64,000 bases of DNA, from assembly GCA_028708425.1 (NCBI GenBank), contig JAQVYY010000005.1, positions 48,159-112,158 of the forward strand. The letters are read 5' to 3'. The number at the start of each line of letters is the position of its first letter. The first letter of the stretch is position 1. The stretch comes from Bacteroidales bacterium. Its GTDB lineage: Bacteria > Bacteroidota > Bacteroidia > Bacteroidales > Tenuifilaceae. A program made the position numbers and the translations under genes. The notes under the pieces are model-generated. The model was not told the DNA's origin, made no database searches, and saw only the letters and a list, made by a program, of their open reading frames with translations. This document shows, in pieces, positions 44,632 through 51,917 of the stretch.

Positions 44632-45129
44632 TTAATAATCGTTCAAGTACTTAATACTAGCAATAACAGCATTGGAATCTGTTACAATCTTAGGAATTGC
44701 AGCTACATTGATTAATGGATTGTAGGTTTCAAACTCATAGTTCTTGTTTAGTATAAGGTGTTCATTCTGTTGAAGTTCTATGCCATTTTCTTTTAGGTAG
44801 TATTCAATTGTAAAGGCGTCATCTGCGGCAATAATGTATAGGTAGGTAAAGTCCTTCTTAATTTTTGAATTTTTAATTGAAGCAAGAAACTTTGCAATAC
44901 AAATTGAGCAATCAGCATCAAAATAAATTAGTTCAATAGAGTCATTACTATTCGATAGGGATTTGAATAGCGCATAGTCAATTTCTGCCAAAAAGCCTAA
45001 ATCTAATGTCTCGGATGCGAATGGCATAGGGTGCGTCTCTTCTTTTTCTAGGCTCTCTTTTTTTGTTTCCCAGCTGCAAGCGCACAGCCCAATGCAGGTC
45101 ATTAGGGTAATAAGCAAATATTTTATCAT
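44632..45129 (-). CDS. thioredoxin-fold lipoprotein of triad 1
   Basis: This 165-residue protein has a lipobox (CIGLCAC, Cys18) and an active site IYFDADCSICIAKF with CSIC at residues 74-77. It ends with a short IPKIVTDSNAVI strand where Pro could be the cis-Pro. The start codon overlaps the propeller stop in an ATGA arrangement, so the two are translationally coupled. Probably periplasm-facing; the peptide partner is inferred. Confidence 0.78.
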   Translation of the reverse strand: MIKYLLITLMTCIGLCACSWETKKESLEKEETHPMPFASETLDLGFLAEIDYALFKSLSNSNDSIELIYFDADCSICIAKFLASIKNSKIKKDFTYLYIIAADDAFTIEYYLKENGIELQQNEHLILNKNYEFETYNPLINVAAIPKIVTDSNAVIASIKYLNDY

Positions 45130-46187
45130 GGCTCAATTTTATACCTAATTAGTTTTGGTAAATCGCCTTCTATATCTTCAGTTCCATAAACGTATTTTTC
45201 TTCAGGGTCAACATATACTGTGTAAAGATTTCTGTCAAGCTCAAACCTTTGAATGGGTGTACCATCCCAAGCGAATTTCAAAAGGTTTACAGGTTGTTTC
45301 TCAAGCCCGCTGCACTCACCAAAGTAAAGTATGTAGATGTGATTGGTGTTATAAAAGCAATGCCAGTAGGTTCGGGTGCTTACCTTGTAAGATACTTCAG
45401 TTCCATAACCCTCACGAATTTCATATTCGGGCTTAAACTCTTTTGGCCCAATAAGTGCTTTAATTAACTCAAGGTTCTTGTTGTATACTTCAATTCTATT
45501 CTCATCCTGATAAATTAGCCAAATAATATCATCGATAGGGTGAACTGCAATAAACCCATCCGTAACATTGTGGGTAAAGAATTTAATGTTTTCGCTCATG
45601 AACTCAAAATCTGTTTTGTCCGCTTCAATATTATATGAGAAAATAGGGAAAACGTTATTGCTATACTGCTTGTCAGTTACATGGTACTTGTTGAATATTA
45701 GTATCGTGCTTGTGTCTAGCGTTGCAATGTCGTTACCTATAAAAGTGGGCACATTAAATTTTGGGGGATGGTACCGATTCCCGTATTTTAGTATCGAATC
45801 AATACTATATATAGCCCCCTGTCGCTTTATGATGTCGAAAGTGTGCAGCTGGCTAGTGTTTGATTTGAAGCTAACATAGCACGAGAGGGATTCGTTGGGG
45901 CCGTTGCCCCTTTTAAAAAATTGAGTTACCAATGAATTATCTCTCAAGTTATACAGTTCAAGATAGAAGGGTGTGCCTGTCCAGTTGCTAACCAGTACTA
46001 GGCTGTCGTTAATTACTTTGTAAAGCATAGGGTTGTTGCCCGCTTTAAAGTTCAGGTCTTCTGCAGCTAAGGATGTGCAGGGAATATCGTCAAGTTGATA
46101 CTTTACCTCTTTGGTTGTTTCTTTACAGCCAAAATTATACAACGAGGCTAGAAGAATAATGGAGAAATATAAATACTTTTTTAGCAT
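45126..46187 (-). CDS. 6-bladed beta-propeller lipoprotein of triad 1
   Basis: This 353-residue protein has a lipobox (LYNFGC, Cys21). The family loop appears as FFKRGNGPNESLSCYVSF (GNGPNE). Later blades include HPIDDIIWLIYQDENRIEVYNKNLEL and FAWDGTPIQRFELDRNLYTVYVDPEEKYVYG; the last phrase closely matches the triad 2 protein in layout. It follows the triad 1 peptide after 75 nt containing a perfect 12-bp hairpin, and its stop overlaps the thioredoxin-fold gene start. Confidence 0.8.
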   Translation of the reverse strand: MLKKYLYFSIILLASLYNFGCKETTKEVKYQLDDIPCTSLAAEDLNFKAGNNPMLYKVINDSLVLVSNWTGTPFYLELYNLRDNSLVTQFFKRGNGPNESLSCYVSFKSNTSQLHTFDIIKRQGAIYSIDSILKYGNRYHPPKFNVPTFIGNDIATLDTSTILIFNKYHVTDKQYSNNVFPIFSYNIEADKTDFEFMSENIKFFTHNVTDGFIAVHPIDDIIWLIYQDENRIEVYNKNLELIKALIGPKEFKPEYEIREGYGTEVSYKVSTRTYWHCFYNTNHIYILYFGECSGLEKQPVNLLKFAWDGTPIQRFELDRNLYTVYVDPEEKYVYGTEDIEGDLPKLIRYKIEP

Positions 46188-46223
46188 AAACTTTTGTTTG
46201 TAAGGTTAGGTGTTTTTTGTTTA

Positions 46224-46253
46224 AGTGCAGCACAGAATTTACTGTGCTGCACT
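46224..46253 (-). promoter_or_regulatory. 12-bp intercistronic hairpin, triad 1
   Basis: Arms agtgcagcacag (46224-46235) and ctgtgctgcact (46242-46253) pair perfectly with a 6-nt loop, 9 nt after the peptide stop codon. Confidence 0.8.
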
Positions 46254-46262
46254 GTTAAAAAG

Positions 46263-46541
46263 CTACTTGCATTTTGTTGCATTAGCACATGATAGTGTAT
46301 AACCCGCTGGGTTGATACCTGAGCATTTATTGATTTCAGGGGTCGATTTGCATGAGAATATTACTTTCCCAAAATTGTCTTCTATTCTACATAGGTTGCA
46401 TTCGGAACTACCTCCACCTCCACCCCCACCCCCACCATTATCTGCACATTGTATAACATCATGTTGCGCGTAAGTATTTGCTGCCAGGTAACCACCAAGC
46501 ATTGCAGCTACGGCTACCAAGATTAAAACTTTCTTCTTCAT
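46263..46541 (-). CDS. Gly/Cys-rich exported peptide, triad 1
   Basis: A 92-residue precursor. Its leader and first mature residues (to QCADNGGGG) are almost identical to the triad 3 peptide at protein and DNA level. A run of nine Gly (residues 36-44) then leads to an unrelated, non-glycine-rich domain. Seven cysteines are present (32, 48, 51, 64, 73, 85, 91). Signal peptidase I cleavage after TYA (Ala25) is predicted. Directly downstream of cassette R4. Confidence 0.8.
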   Translation of the reverse strand: MKKKVLILVAVAAMLGGYLAANTYAQHDVIQCADNGGGGGGGGGSSECNLCRIEDNFGKVIFSCKSTPEINKCSGINPAGYTLSCANATKCK

Positions 46542-46554
46542 TTTACGTTATATT

Positions 46555-47035
46555 AATATGTTTTTACTCTGCGCGGCAGCCCACCTTATCCAGAGGATTT
46601 ATTTCGGGTTGCTGCGCTTTTCTTTTCCCTTAGGTATGGGTAACCCCACCTTACTTTTTTAACCCGCTTTACTCATCAAATATACTAAGTATGTTTGTAA
46701 TTAAGGTTAAGGGGCTTAGGTTTCCCCCTTGCTTTTCGGAACGCTCAATTCATGTAGCGTTACGCTTTGCAACCATTGCCTTGCAGCGGCTGCTTGGGGT
46801 TGGTTAGGCTGGTTTTATGACCTCCTTTCGTGTTGGTTTAGCTATGTTTTAATTGCATGTGTAAAGCAAATGTATGAAAATTTATTTTATTTGCCCCCCC
46901 CCTAAAAACATGTTAGATAACATGTTTTGGGTAAACGAATGGCGTGTTGCTGTACTTGCGGTGGGTTGGGTGGGGATATTAACTTTATTGCTGTGTGGGG
47001 TATTGCTATACCATAAAACCTGACCGTTTTATGGC
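46555..47035. repeat. promoter/leader cassette copy R4
   Basis: About 480 bp, the closest match to R3. Stem arms are at 46571-46582 and 46606-46617. The second hairpin differs in sequence (gggtaacccc in place of gggcacccac) but can still pair. A C9 tract lies near 46894-46902, followed by the aaaacatgtt/aacatgtttt stem and the ccataaaac/gttttatgg stem at 47011-47034. It heads the whole peptide cluster; beyond it the strand changes to the carotenoid operon. Confidence 0.9.
46677..46684 (-). promoter_or_regulatory. -7 box in cassette R4
   Basis: TATATTTG on the - strand, 136 nt before the triad 1 peptide ATG. Confidence 0.6.
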
Positions 47036-47275
47036 AAGCTGGGTAATTTTATTGTGCTGTGGGGTGGGGTAAAACAGGATTGCAATGCGGATGTAGTATG
47101 TGTTGCATTTATATCTGTAATCCTGCGATGATTACACAAAGTATTTAAAGAAATACAGGAGATTTTCAACCGTTTTTTTAAAACTTTCGGATGTTAGTTT
47201 TACTAGATTTTTGAAGACTATTGCTGAATTGCTACCAATAGTGGTATATTTCCCCAAAAATAAACTTTATTATCC

Positions 47276-47283
47276 TACTTTTG
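47276..47283 (+). promoter_or_regulatory. -7 box for carotenoid operon
   Basis: TACTTTTG fits TAnnTTTG and lies 45 nt before the crtB start, giving a leader of about 38 nt. No clear -33 TTTG. The rest of the gap from 47036 holds no gene. Confidence 0.45.
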
Positions 47284-47327
47284 TTTAGGTAAAAAACCAG
47301 AAGATTAAAACAACTTGAAATAAAGTT

Positions 47328-48164
47328 ATGAATTTATACAACGAGATTTCATTCAAAACCAGCAAGCTTATAACAAAGAGGTACAGTACTTCGTTTTCAA
47401 TTGCTGTGAGCTGCCTTCCCAATGGAATGCGACAATCAATATACAGTATTTATGGCTTTGTTAGGCTGGCAGATGAAATCGTAGATTCATTTGATAATGT
47501 TAACCAAGAACTTATTTTAAACGATTTTGAAAGGGACTATTACAAAGCTTTGTCAAATGGTATTAGCATGAATCCCGTGCTACAAGCTTTTGCAATAACC
47601 GCCCAAAAATATCAAATTCCCCAAAAACTGGTTGACTCTTTTCTGAAAAGCATGAAAGCTGACTTAAATAAACAAGTTTATGGTAACAATTCGGAACTTG
47701 ATAGCTATATTTATGGCTCAGCAAATGTAGTTGGATTAATGTGTTTGCTCGTTTTTCTTGAGGGCGATAAAGTTAAGTATAAAGAGCTGGAAGATCCAGC
47801 TATGAAGTTGGGCTCTGCCTTTCAGAAAGTAAACTTTTTGAGAGACTTAAAAGCAGATACGCAAGAATTGAACAGACTCTATTTCCCCGAAGTGGATATA
47901 GATAACTTTACGGAAGAAACAAAGCGCAATTTGATTGATGACATTGAAGATGACTTTGATGAAGCAGAAAAAGGAATAAAAAAGTTACCCGGAAAATCGA
48001 AGTTGGCAGTATTCATTGCGTTCATTTATTACAAAAAACTTTTACAGAAACTCAAAAATACTCCTGCAAATAAAATTATTGAAACGCGAATACGCGTGCC
48101 TGATACCACGAAATTATTTTTATTAGCCAAGGCTCACATGAAATATAAACTAAAAACAATTTAG
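47328..48164 (+). CDS. crtB: phytoene synthase
   Basis: This 278-residue protein is of the squalene/phytoene synthase family. The two aspartate-rich Mg2+-diphosphate motifs are visible: FVRLADEIVDSFD (about residues 45-57) and NFLRDLKADTQELNRLYFP (about 170-188). It condenses two geranylgeranyl diphosphates to phytoene, the first committed carotenoid step. It opens an eight-gene operon with gaps of 20 nt or less. Bacteroidota phytoene synthases are usually this length. Confidence 0.92.
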   Translation: MNLYNEISFKTSKLITKRYSTSFSIAVSCLPNGMRQSIYSIYGFVRLADEIVDSFDNVNQELILNDFERDYYKALSNGISMNPVLQAFAITAQKYQIPQKLVDSFLKSMKADLNKQVYGNNSELDSYIYGSANVVGLMCLLVFLEGDKVKYKELEDPAMKLGSAFQKVNFLRDLKADTQELNRLYFPEVDIDNFTEETKRNLIDDIEDDFDEAEKGIKKLPGKSKLAVFIAFIYYKKLLQKLKNTPANKIIETRIRVPDTTKLFLLAKAHMKYKLKTI

Positions 48165-48172
48165 AGGTTAAA

Positions 48173-48688
48173 ATGGAAGAAAGAGTAGTATTGGTTGACA
48201 AGAATGACTGCGTACTTGGAACAATGGCTAAGATGGAGGCGCACCAAAAAGCAGTTTTGCATAGAGCTATTTCTGTATTTATATTCAATAAAAAAGGAGA
48301 ATGGTTGTTGCAACGACGAGCATTGAGTAAATATCACTCATCGGGCTTATGGAGCAATGCCGCATGCACGCATCCACGACCAAACGAGTCATATATTGAG
48401 GCTGCTCATCGGCGTTTGAAAGAAGAAATGGGCATGGAGTGCGAGCTTACCAAGCTATTCCATTTCATTTACAAAGGGAAATTGGATAATGAGCTTACCG
48501 AACATGAATTAGATCATGTTTTTGTTGGATATTCTGATGAAATACCTAATTTTAATACCGAGGAAGTATATGATTATAAACTCATCAACTTTGATGATTT
48601 AAAAAAGGAGATACATGAAAATCCCGAAAAATATACCTACTGGTTCAAACATGTATATGAAAATGTACAAAAACATTTAATCCAATAA
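48173..48688 (+). CDS. idi: isopentenyl-diphosphate delta-isomerase, type I
   Basis: This 171-residue protein is a Nudix-fold type I IDI. The catalytic Cys is in WSNAACTHPRP and the metal/catalytic Glu in LTEHELDHVFVG; the Nudix-like helix is AAHRRLKEEMGM. It interconverts isopentenyl and dimethylallyl diphosphates and so supplies precursors for the flanking carotenoid genes. It starts 8 nt after crtB. Confidence 0.93.
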   Translation: MEERVVLVDKNDCVLGTMAKMEAHQKAVLHRAISVFIFNKKGEWLLQRRALSKYHSSGLWSNAACTHPRPNESYIEAAHRRLKEEMGMECELTKLFHFIYKGKLDNELTEHELDHVFVGYSDEIPNFNTEEVYDYKLINFDDLKKEIHENPEKYTYWFKHVYENVQKHLIQ

Positions 48689-48700
48689 TTTAACCGCTTT

Positions 48701-49180
48701 ATGGCTCTCAATATCCTGCTTGGTTTTGCGGCATTTTGCTTTATGGAGTTTGTTGCCTGGTCGAATCATAAATACATTATGCACGGTTTCTTGTGGGATT
48801 GGCACAAAGATCATCACAGGAGCGATAGTAAAAAAGGCAGTATGCCTTTAAATACAGAATCAAAGCATTTTGAAAAGAATGATCGGTTTTTTATTATGTA
48901 TGCCACTCCCGCCATTATCTTTTTAATTATAGGGTTAACCTTTAATTATTCTGCAATGATAGCTATGGGAATTGGCATCAGCTCTTATGGGCTGACCTAT
49001 TTTTTTATTCACGATGTGATTATTCATGAGCGATTGCCCCTGCGTTTCTTACAGAAACACGAGAACAGCTATATCAAGGCTATCCGGAGGGCTCATTTAG
49101 CGCATCACAGGCCAAAAACAAAAAAGGATTTTCACATTTACGGATTGTTGGTTTTTCCACGCAGATTTCTTAAACAGTAA
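48701..49180 (+). CDS. crtZ: beta-carotene hydroxylase
   Basis: This 159-residue membrane protein is of the fatty-acid hydroxylase/sterol desaturase superfamily. It has the CrtZ histidine boxes HKYIMHG, HKDHH, HDVIIHERLP and HLAHHRPK, which hold a di-iron centre. It hydroxylates the 3 position of beta-ionone rings. It starts 12 nt after idi and ends 3 nt before the cyclase gene. Confidence 0.9.
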   Translation: MALNILLGFAAFCFMEFVAWSNHKYIMHGFLWDWHKDHHRSDSKKGSMPLNTESKHFEKNDRFFIMYATPAIIFLIIGLTFNYSAMIAMGIGISSYGLTYFFIHDVIIHERLPLRFLQKHENSYIKAIRRAHLAHHRPKTKKDFHIYGLLVFPRRFLKQ

Positions 49181-49183
49181 CCT

Positions 49184-49867
49184 ATGTCGCTCTATACTAT
49201 CATCCTTATCGCCTCTGTTTCAATACCTTTTATACTAAGTTTTGATAAAAAACTTCAGTTCTACAAACAGTGGAAGTATCTAATTCCGTCAATAGTAATA
49301 ATTGCCCTTTTCTATATTGTTGGCGATATTTACTTTACCAAGATAGGCGTTTGGGGCTTTAACCGAGACTATCTATCCTCCATATTCCTTTTTAAACTGC
49401 CCATTGAGGAGTGGTTGTTCTTTTTAGCCATACCTTATGCAAGTATTTTTTTGCACGATGTACTGCATGTCTATTTCCCCAGCTTTCGGGTCTCAAACAA
49501 AACAGCACGCTACCTTTCTCTCTTTTTTATGGCGATGTCGGTTGTTGTTCTATTCTTCAATTTAGATAAAGCATATACCGCATATATATTCTTGATATTT
49601 ATTGGGGTTCTACTAATCTCATTTTTCGATAAGTCTGACACAATTAGCCGATTCTATTGCACATTTCTTGTCATCCTAGTTCCTTTTGTGTTGGTAAATG
49701 GTGCACTTACCGGAGCGTTTACCGCAGACCCTGTTGTTTGGTACGACCACAGCGAGAATCTCAACTTGCGCTTTATAACCATCCCCATCGAAGATTTTGT
49801 ATATGGCTTTACTATGCTGTTAGCAGCAATAATGCTTAGGAACCGACTAAAAAACTTTTGGGCATGA
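49184..49867 (+). CDS. lycopene cyclase, fused CrtYc-CrtYd type
   Basis: This 227-residue protein has about seven transmembrane helices. The heterodimeric-type cyclase motif occurs twice: LPIEEWLFFLAIPYAS (about residues 75-90) and TIPIEDFVYGFTMLL (about 202-216). Hence both half-domains (CrtYc and CrtYd) are fused, as in other Bacteroidota and in archaeal and fungal enzymes. It forms beta-ionone rings on lycopene; mono- versus bicyclisation cannot be told from sequence. Its stop overlaps the next start (ATGA). Confidence 0.85.
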   Translation: MSLYTIILIASVSIPFILSFDKKLQFYKQWKYLIPSIVIIALFYIVGDIYFTKIGVWGFNRDYLSSIFLFKLPIEEWLFFLAIPYASIFLHDVLHVYFPSFRVSNKTARYLSLFFMAMSVVVLFFNLDKAYTAYIFLIFIGVLLISFFDKSDTISRFYCTFLVILVPFVLVNGALTGAFTADPVVWYDHSENLNLRFITIPIEDFVYGFTMLLAAIMLRNRLKNFWA

Positions 49868-50529
49868 TTTCTAACAATCGATTTCTGAATTTCTTTTTAA
49901 CCAAACAGGTTACCATAACTTTGCTGTTTGTTATTTTTTATTCAGTTGGGGTCGTTGGTATGCTATTACCCACTACAGCTGATTATTTTCTTCAGCTGAC
50001 TCCCTTTGCATTAATTCTTAGCTTCACAGTGCTTGCACTTTCCGATGAAAGTGAGAATAGAAAAAAGCTCGTTACCTACCTGCTTTTTATTTATGTATCG
50101 TCCTTTGCCGTTGAGGTTGCAGGAGTATATACAGGAGCGTTGTTTGGCAAATATTCGTATGGGGATAACCTGGGAATTAAGCTTTGGGGAACGCCGCTGA
50201 TTATCGGTGCCAACTGGTTTTTCTTAGTTTACACCACTGCCGCAATTTTCGAAAAAGTGAGGGTTGCCCCGGCATTAAAAGTTCTGCTGGCTTCTACCTC
50301 CATGCTTATTTACGATATAGTTATGGAACAAGTGGCACCCAAATTGGATATGTGGGATTGGAAACATCCCTCTGTGCCTTTTCAAAACTATTTCACGTGG
50401 TTTCTAATTGCACTCATTTTCCACATCGGATTGCGATGGTTGAAAATTCACATTAAAAACAAGCTGGCATTAGCTATTTTGCTTTGCCAATTTATATTTT
50501 TCGTGCTTCTGTTTATTTTCATGGATTAA
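49864..50529 (+). CDS. carotenoid biosynthesis protein, CruF/DUF422-like
   Basis: The ATG at 49864 overlaps the cyclase stop by 4 nt and is preferred to a TTG at 49858, giving 221 residues. The protein has about seven hydrophobic segments and the DUF422 signatures EVAGVYTGALFGKYSYGDNLG, LWGTPLIIGANWFFLVYT and a later DIVMEQVAPKLDMWDW. CruF enzymes add water across the 1',2' bond of an acyclic carotenoid end. In this operon that would suit a monocyclic, hydroxylated product; this is inference. Confidence 0.8.
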   Translation: MISNNRFLNFFLTKQVTITLLFVIFYSVGVVGMLLPTTADYFLQLTPFALILSFTVLALSDESENRKKLVTYLLFIYVSSFAVEVAGVYTGALFGKYSYGDNLGIKLWGTPLIIGANWFFLVYTTAAIFEKVRVAPALKVLLASTSMLIYDIVMEQVAPKLDMWDWKHPSVPFQNYFTWFLIALIFHIGLRWLKIHIKNKLALAILLCQFIFFVLLFIFMD

Positions 50530-50533
50530 TGGT

Positions 50534-51163
50534 ATGATTATTAAGGCAAAACATAACTTTATCATCCACCCGGTATTTAAACAATTTTCGCGGGTAATGA
50601 TAAATCGCCACTTTTCGCGGGTAGAAATTATTGGAGATGCTGAAGTGAGTAGCGACCGTTCTATCCTGCTACTTTCAAACCATAGTAGCTGGTGGGATGG
50701 ATTTTGGCATTTGCTGCTCAATATGAAAGTTTTTAAGAAGAAGTTCCACTTTATGATGCTAGAAGAGCAGTTGAAAAAACATTGGTATTTTAATTATACG
50801 GGCGCTTTCTCGGTGAACAAATCGGCAAAATCTGTTGTCGAAACTATTCAGTATGCGGCAGAGCTGCTCTCACACCCCGGGAACTTGGTGTTGATGTTTC
50901 CACAAGGCAAAATAGAATCCATTCACAAACACTCATTTGATTTTGAAAAAGGGGTGCAAAAGATTATTGAAAAAACAGACAGGAGCCAGGTTCAAATCCT
51001 GTTTTTGGTAAACTCAATTGATTTTTTCATCAATAAGAAACCCTCTTTGTATCAATATATCAAAGAATATGCAGCCAGTGATACGGATTATCTTGCATTG
51101 GCACAAAATTATAATGCTTTCTTCAAAGAGAGCATCAAGCACCAAACAGAAAAGGAAGTATAA
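50534..51163 (+). CDS. PlsC-like acyltransferase in carotenoid operon
   Basis: This 209-residue protein is of the lysophospholipid acyltransferase superfamily. The catalytic motif is NHSSWWDGFW (His-x4-Asp) near residue 54, followed by FPQGKIES, where the family usually has a PEGT-like block. It starts 4 nt after the CruF-like gene. Relatives in carotenoid clusters acylate sugar or hydroxyl groups on carotenoids, so an acylated carotenoid is plausible. A phospholipid role cannot be excluded. Confidence 0.8.
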   Translation: MIIKAKHNFIIHPVFKQFSRVMINRHFSRVEIIGDAEVSSDRSILLLSNHSSWWDGFWHLLLNMKVFKKKFHFMMLEEQLKKHWYFNYTGAFSVNKSAKSVVETIQYAAELLSHPGNLVLMFPQGKIESIHKHSFDFEKGVQKIIEKTDRSQVQILFLVNSIDFFINKKPSLYQYIKEYAASDTDYLALAQNYNAFFKESIKHQTEKEV

Positions 51164-51182
51164 ATGCAATCAGGATATGGAA

Positions 51183-51917
51183 ATGAAGAAATGTACACTA
51201 ATCATACTGATTTTTTTTCTTAGTATCTGGTCGCTCGCTGCGCAATATAAATCGGCAATTTACGATGCATATCTTACCAACCGAATGGATGAATGGAAAA
51301 ATATTATTGATAAGATGCAGGAAAAGCCAAGCAAAACCGACCAATTTCTTTTAGAGCTGATAAATTATCAATACGGTTACATTGGATGGTGCATTGGAAA
51401 CGACGACATGGGACAAGCAAAAACATATCTGAAGTTAGCTGAAGATAATTTAGCCCAATTGGAGAAAAACTCATACAAACCATCATATATCAATGCATAC
51501 AAATCGGCTTTTTACGGTTTTAGCATTGGCCTGAACAAGCTAAAAGCTCCATTTGTCGGCCCCAAAAGTGTGAATGCAGCCAAACTTGCCATGAAAGAAG
51601 ATGCAAGCAACCCCTATGGATTTATCCAGTACGGAAATTCTCAGTTTTATATGCCTCCTGTCTTTGGCGGGTCTAAATCGGAAGCGTTAAAATATTATCA
51701 TCGTGCACAGAGTATTATGGAAGGAAACCCAAACAATTTGAAAGAGGATTGGAACTATCTAAGCCTTTTGGTAAATATAGCCCAAGCATATACTGAAATG
51801 AAAGAGTACGATAAAGCAGAGGCAAGTTACAAACAGATTCTTGAAATAGAGCCCAATTTTAATTGGGTAAAAAATGAATTATACCCCAATTTTATAAAAA
51901 AGAGAAACGATGAATAA
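51183..51917 (+). CDS. secreted TPR-containing protein in carotenoid operon
   Basis: From ATG 51183 it has 244 residues (51177 is an equally spaced alternative); the longer frame from 51018 overlaps the acyltransferase gene and is unlikely. A signal peptide ends near SLAAQ. The C-terminus has a TPR pair (VNIAQAYTEMKEYDKAEASYKQILEIEPNFNWVK). No enzymatic motif is seen. Its stop overlaps the crtI start by 8 nt, so it belongs to the operon, but its role in carotenoid formation is unknown. Confidence 0.75.
   Translation: MKKCTLIILIFFLSIWSLAAQYKSAIYDAYLTNRMDEWKNIIDKMQEKPSKTDQFLLELINYQYGYIGWCIGNDDMGQAKTYLKLAEDNLAQLEKNSYKPSYINAYKSAFYGFSIGLNKLKAPFVGPKSVNAAKLAMKEDASNPYGFIQYGNSQFYMPPVFGGSKSEALKYYHRAQSIMEGNPNNLKEDWNYLSLLVNIAQAYTEMKEYDKAEASYKQILEIEPNFNWVKNELYPNFIKKRNDE

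Noticed and set aside
39132..46541. Peptides as double-glycine-leader bacteriocins or lanthipeptides
   Set aside because: The leaders are signal-peptidase I type with TYA cleavage sites; no peptidase-ABC transporter or modifying enzyme lies nearby.
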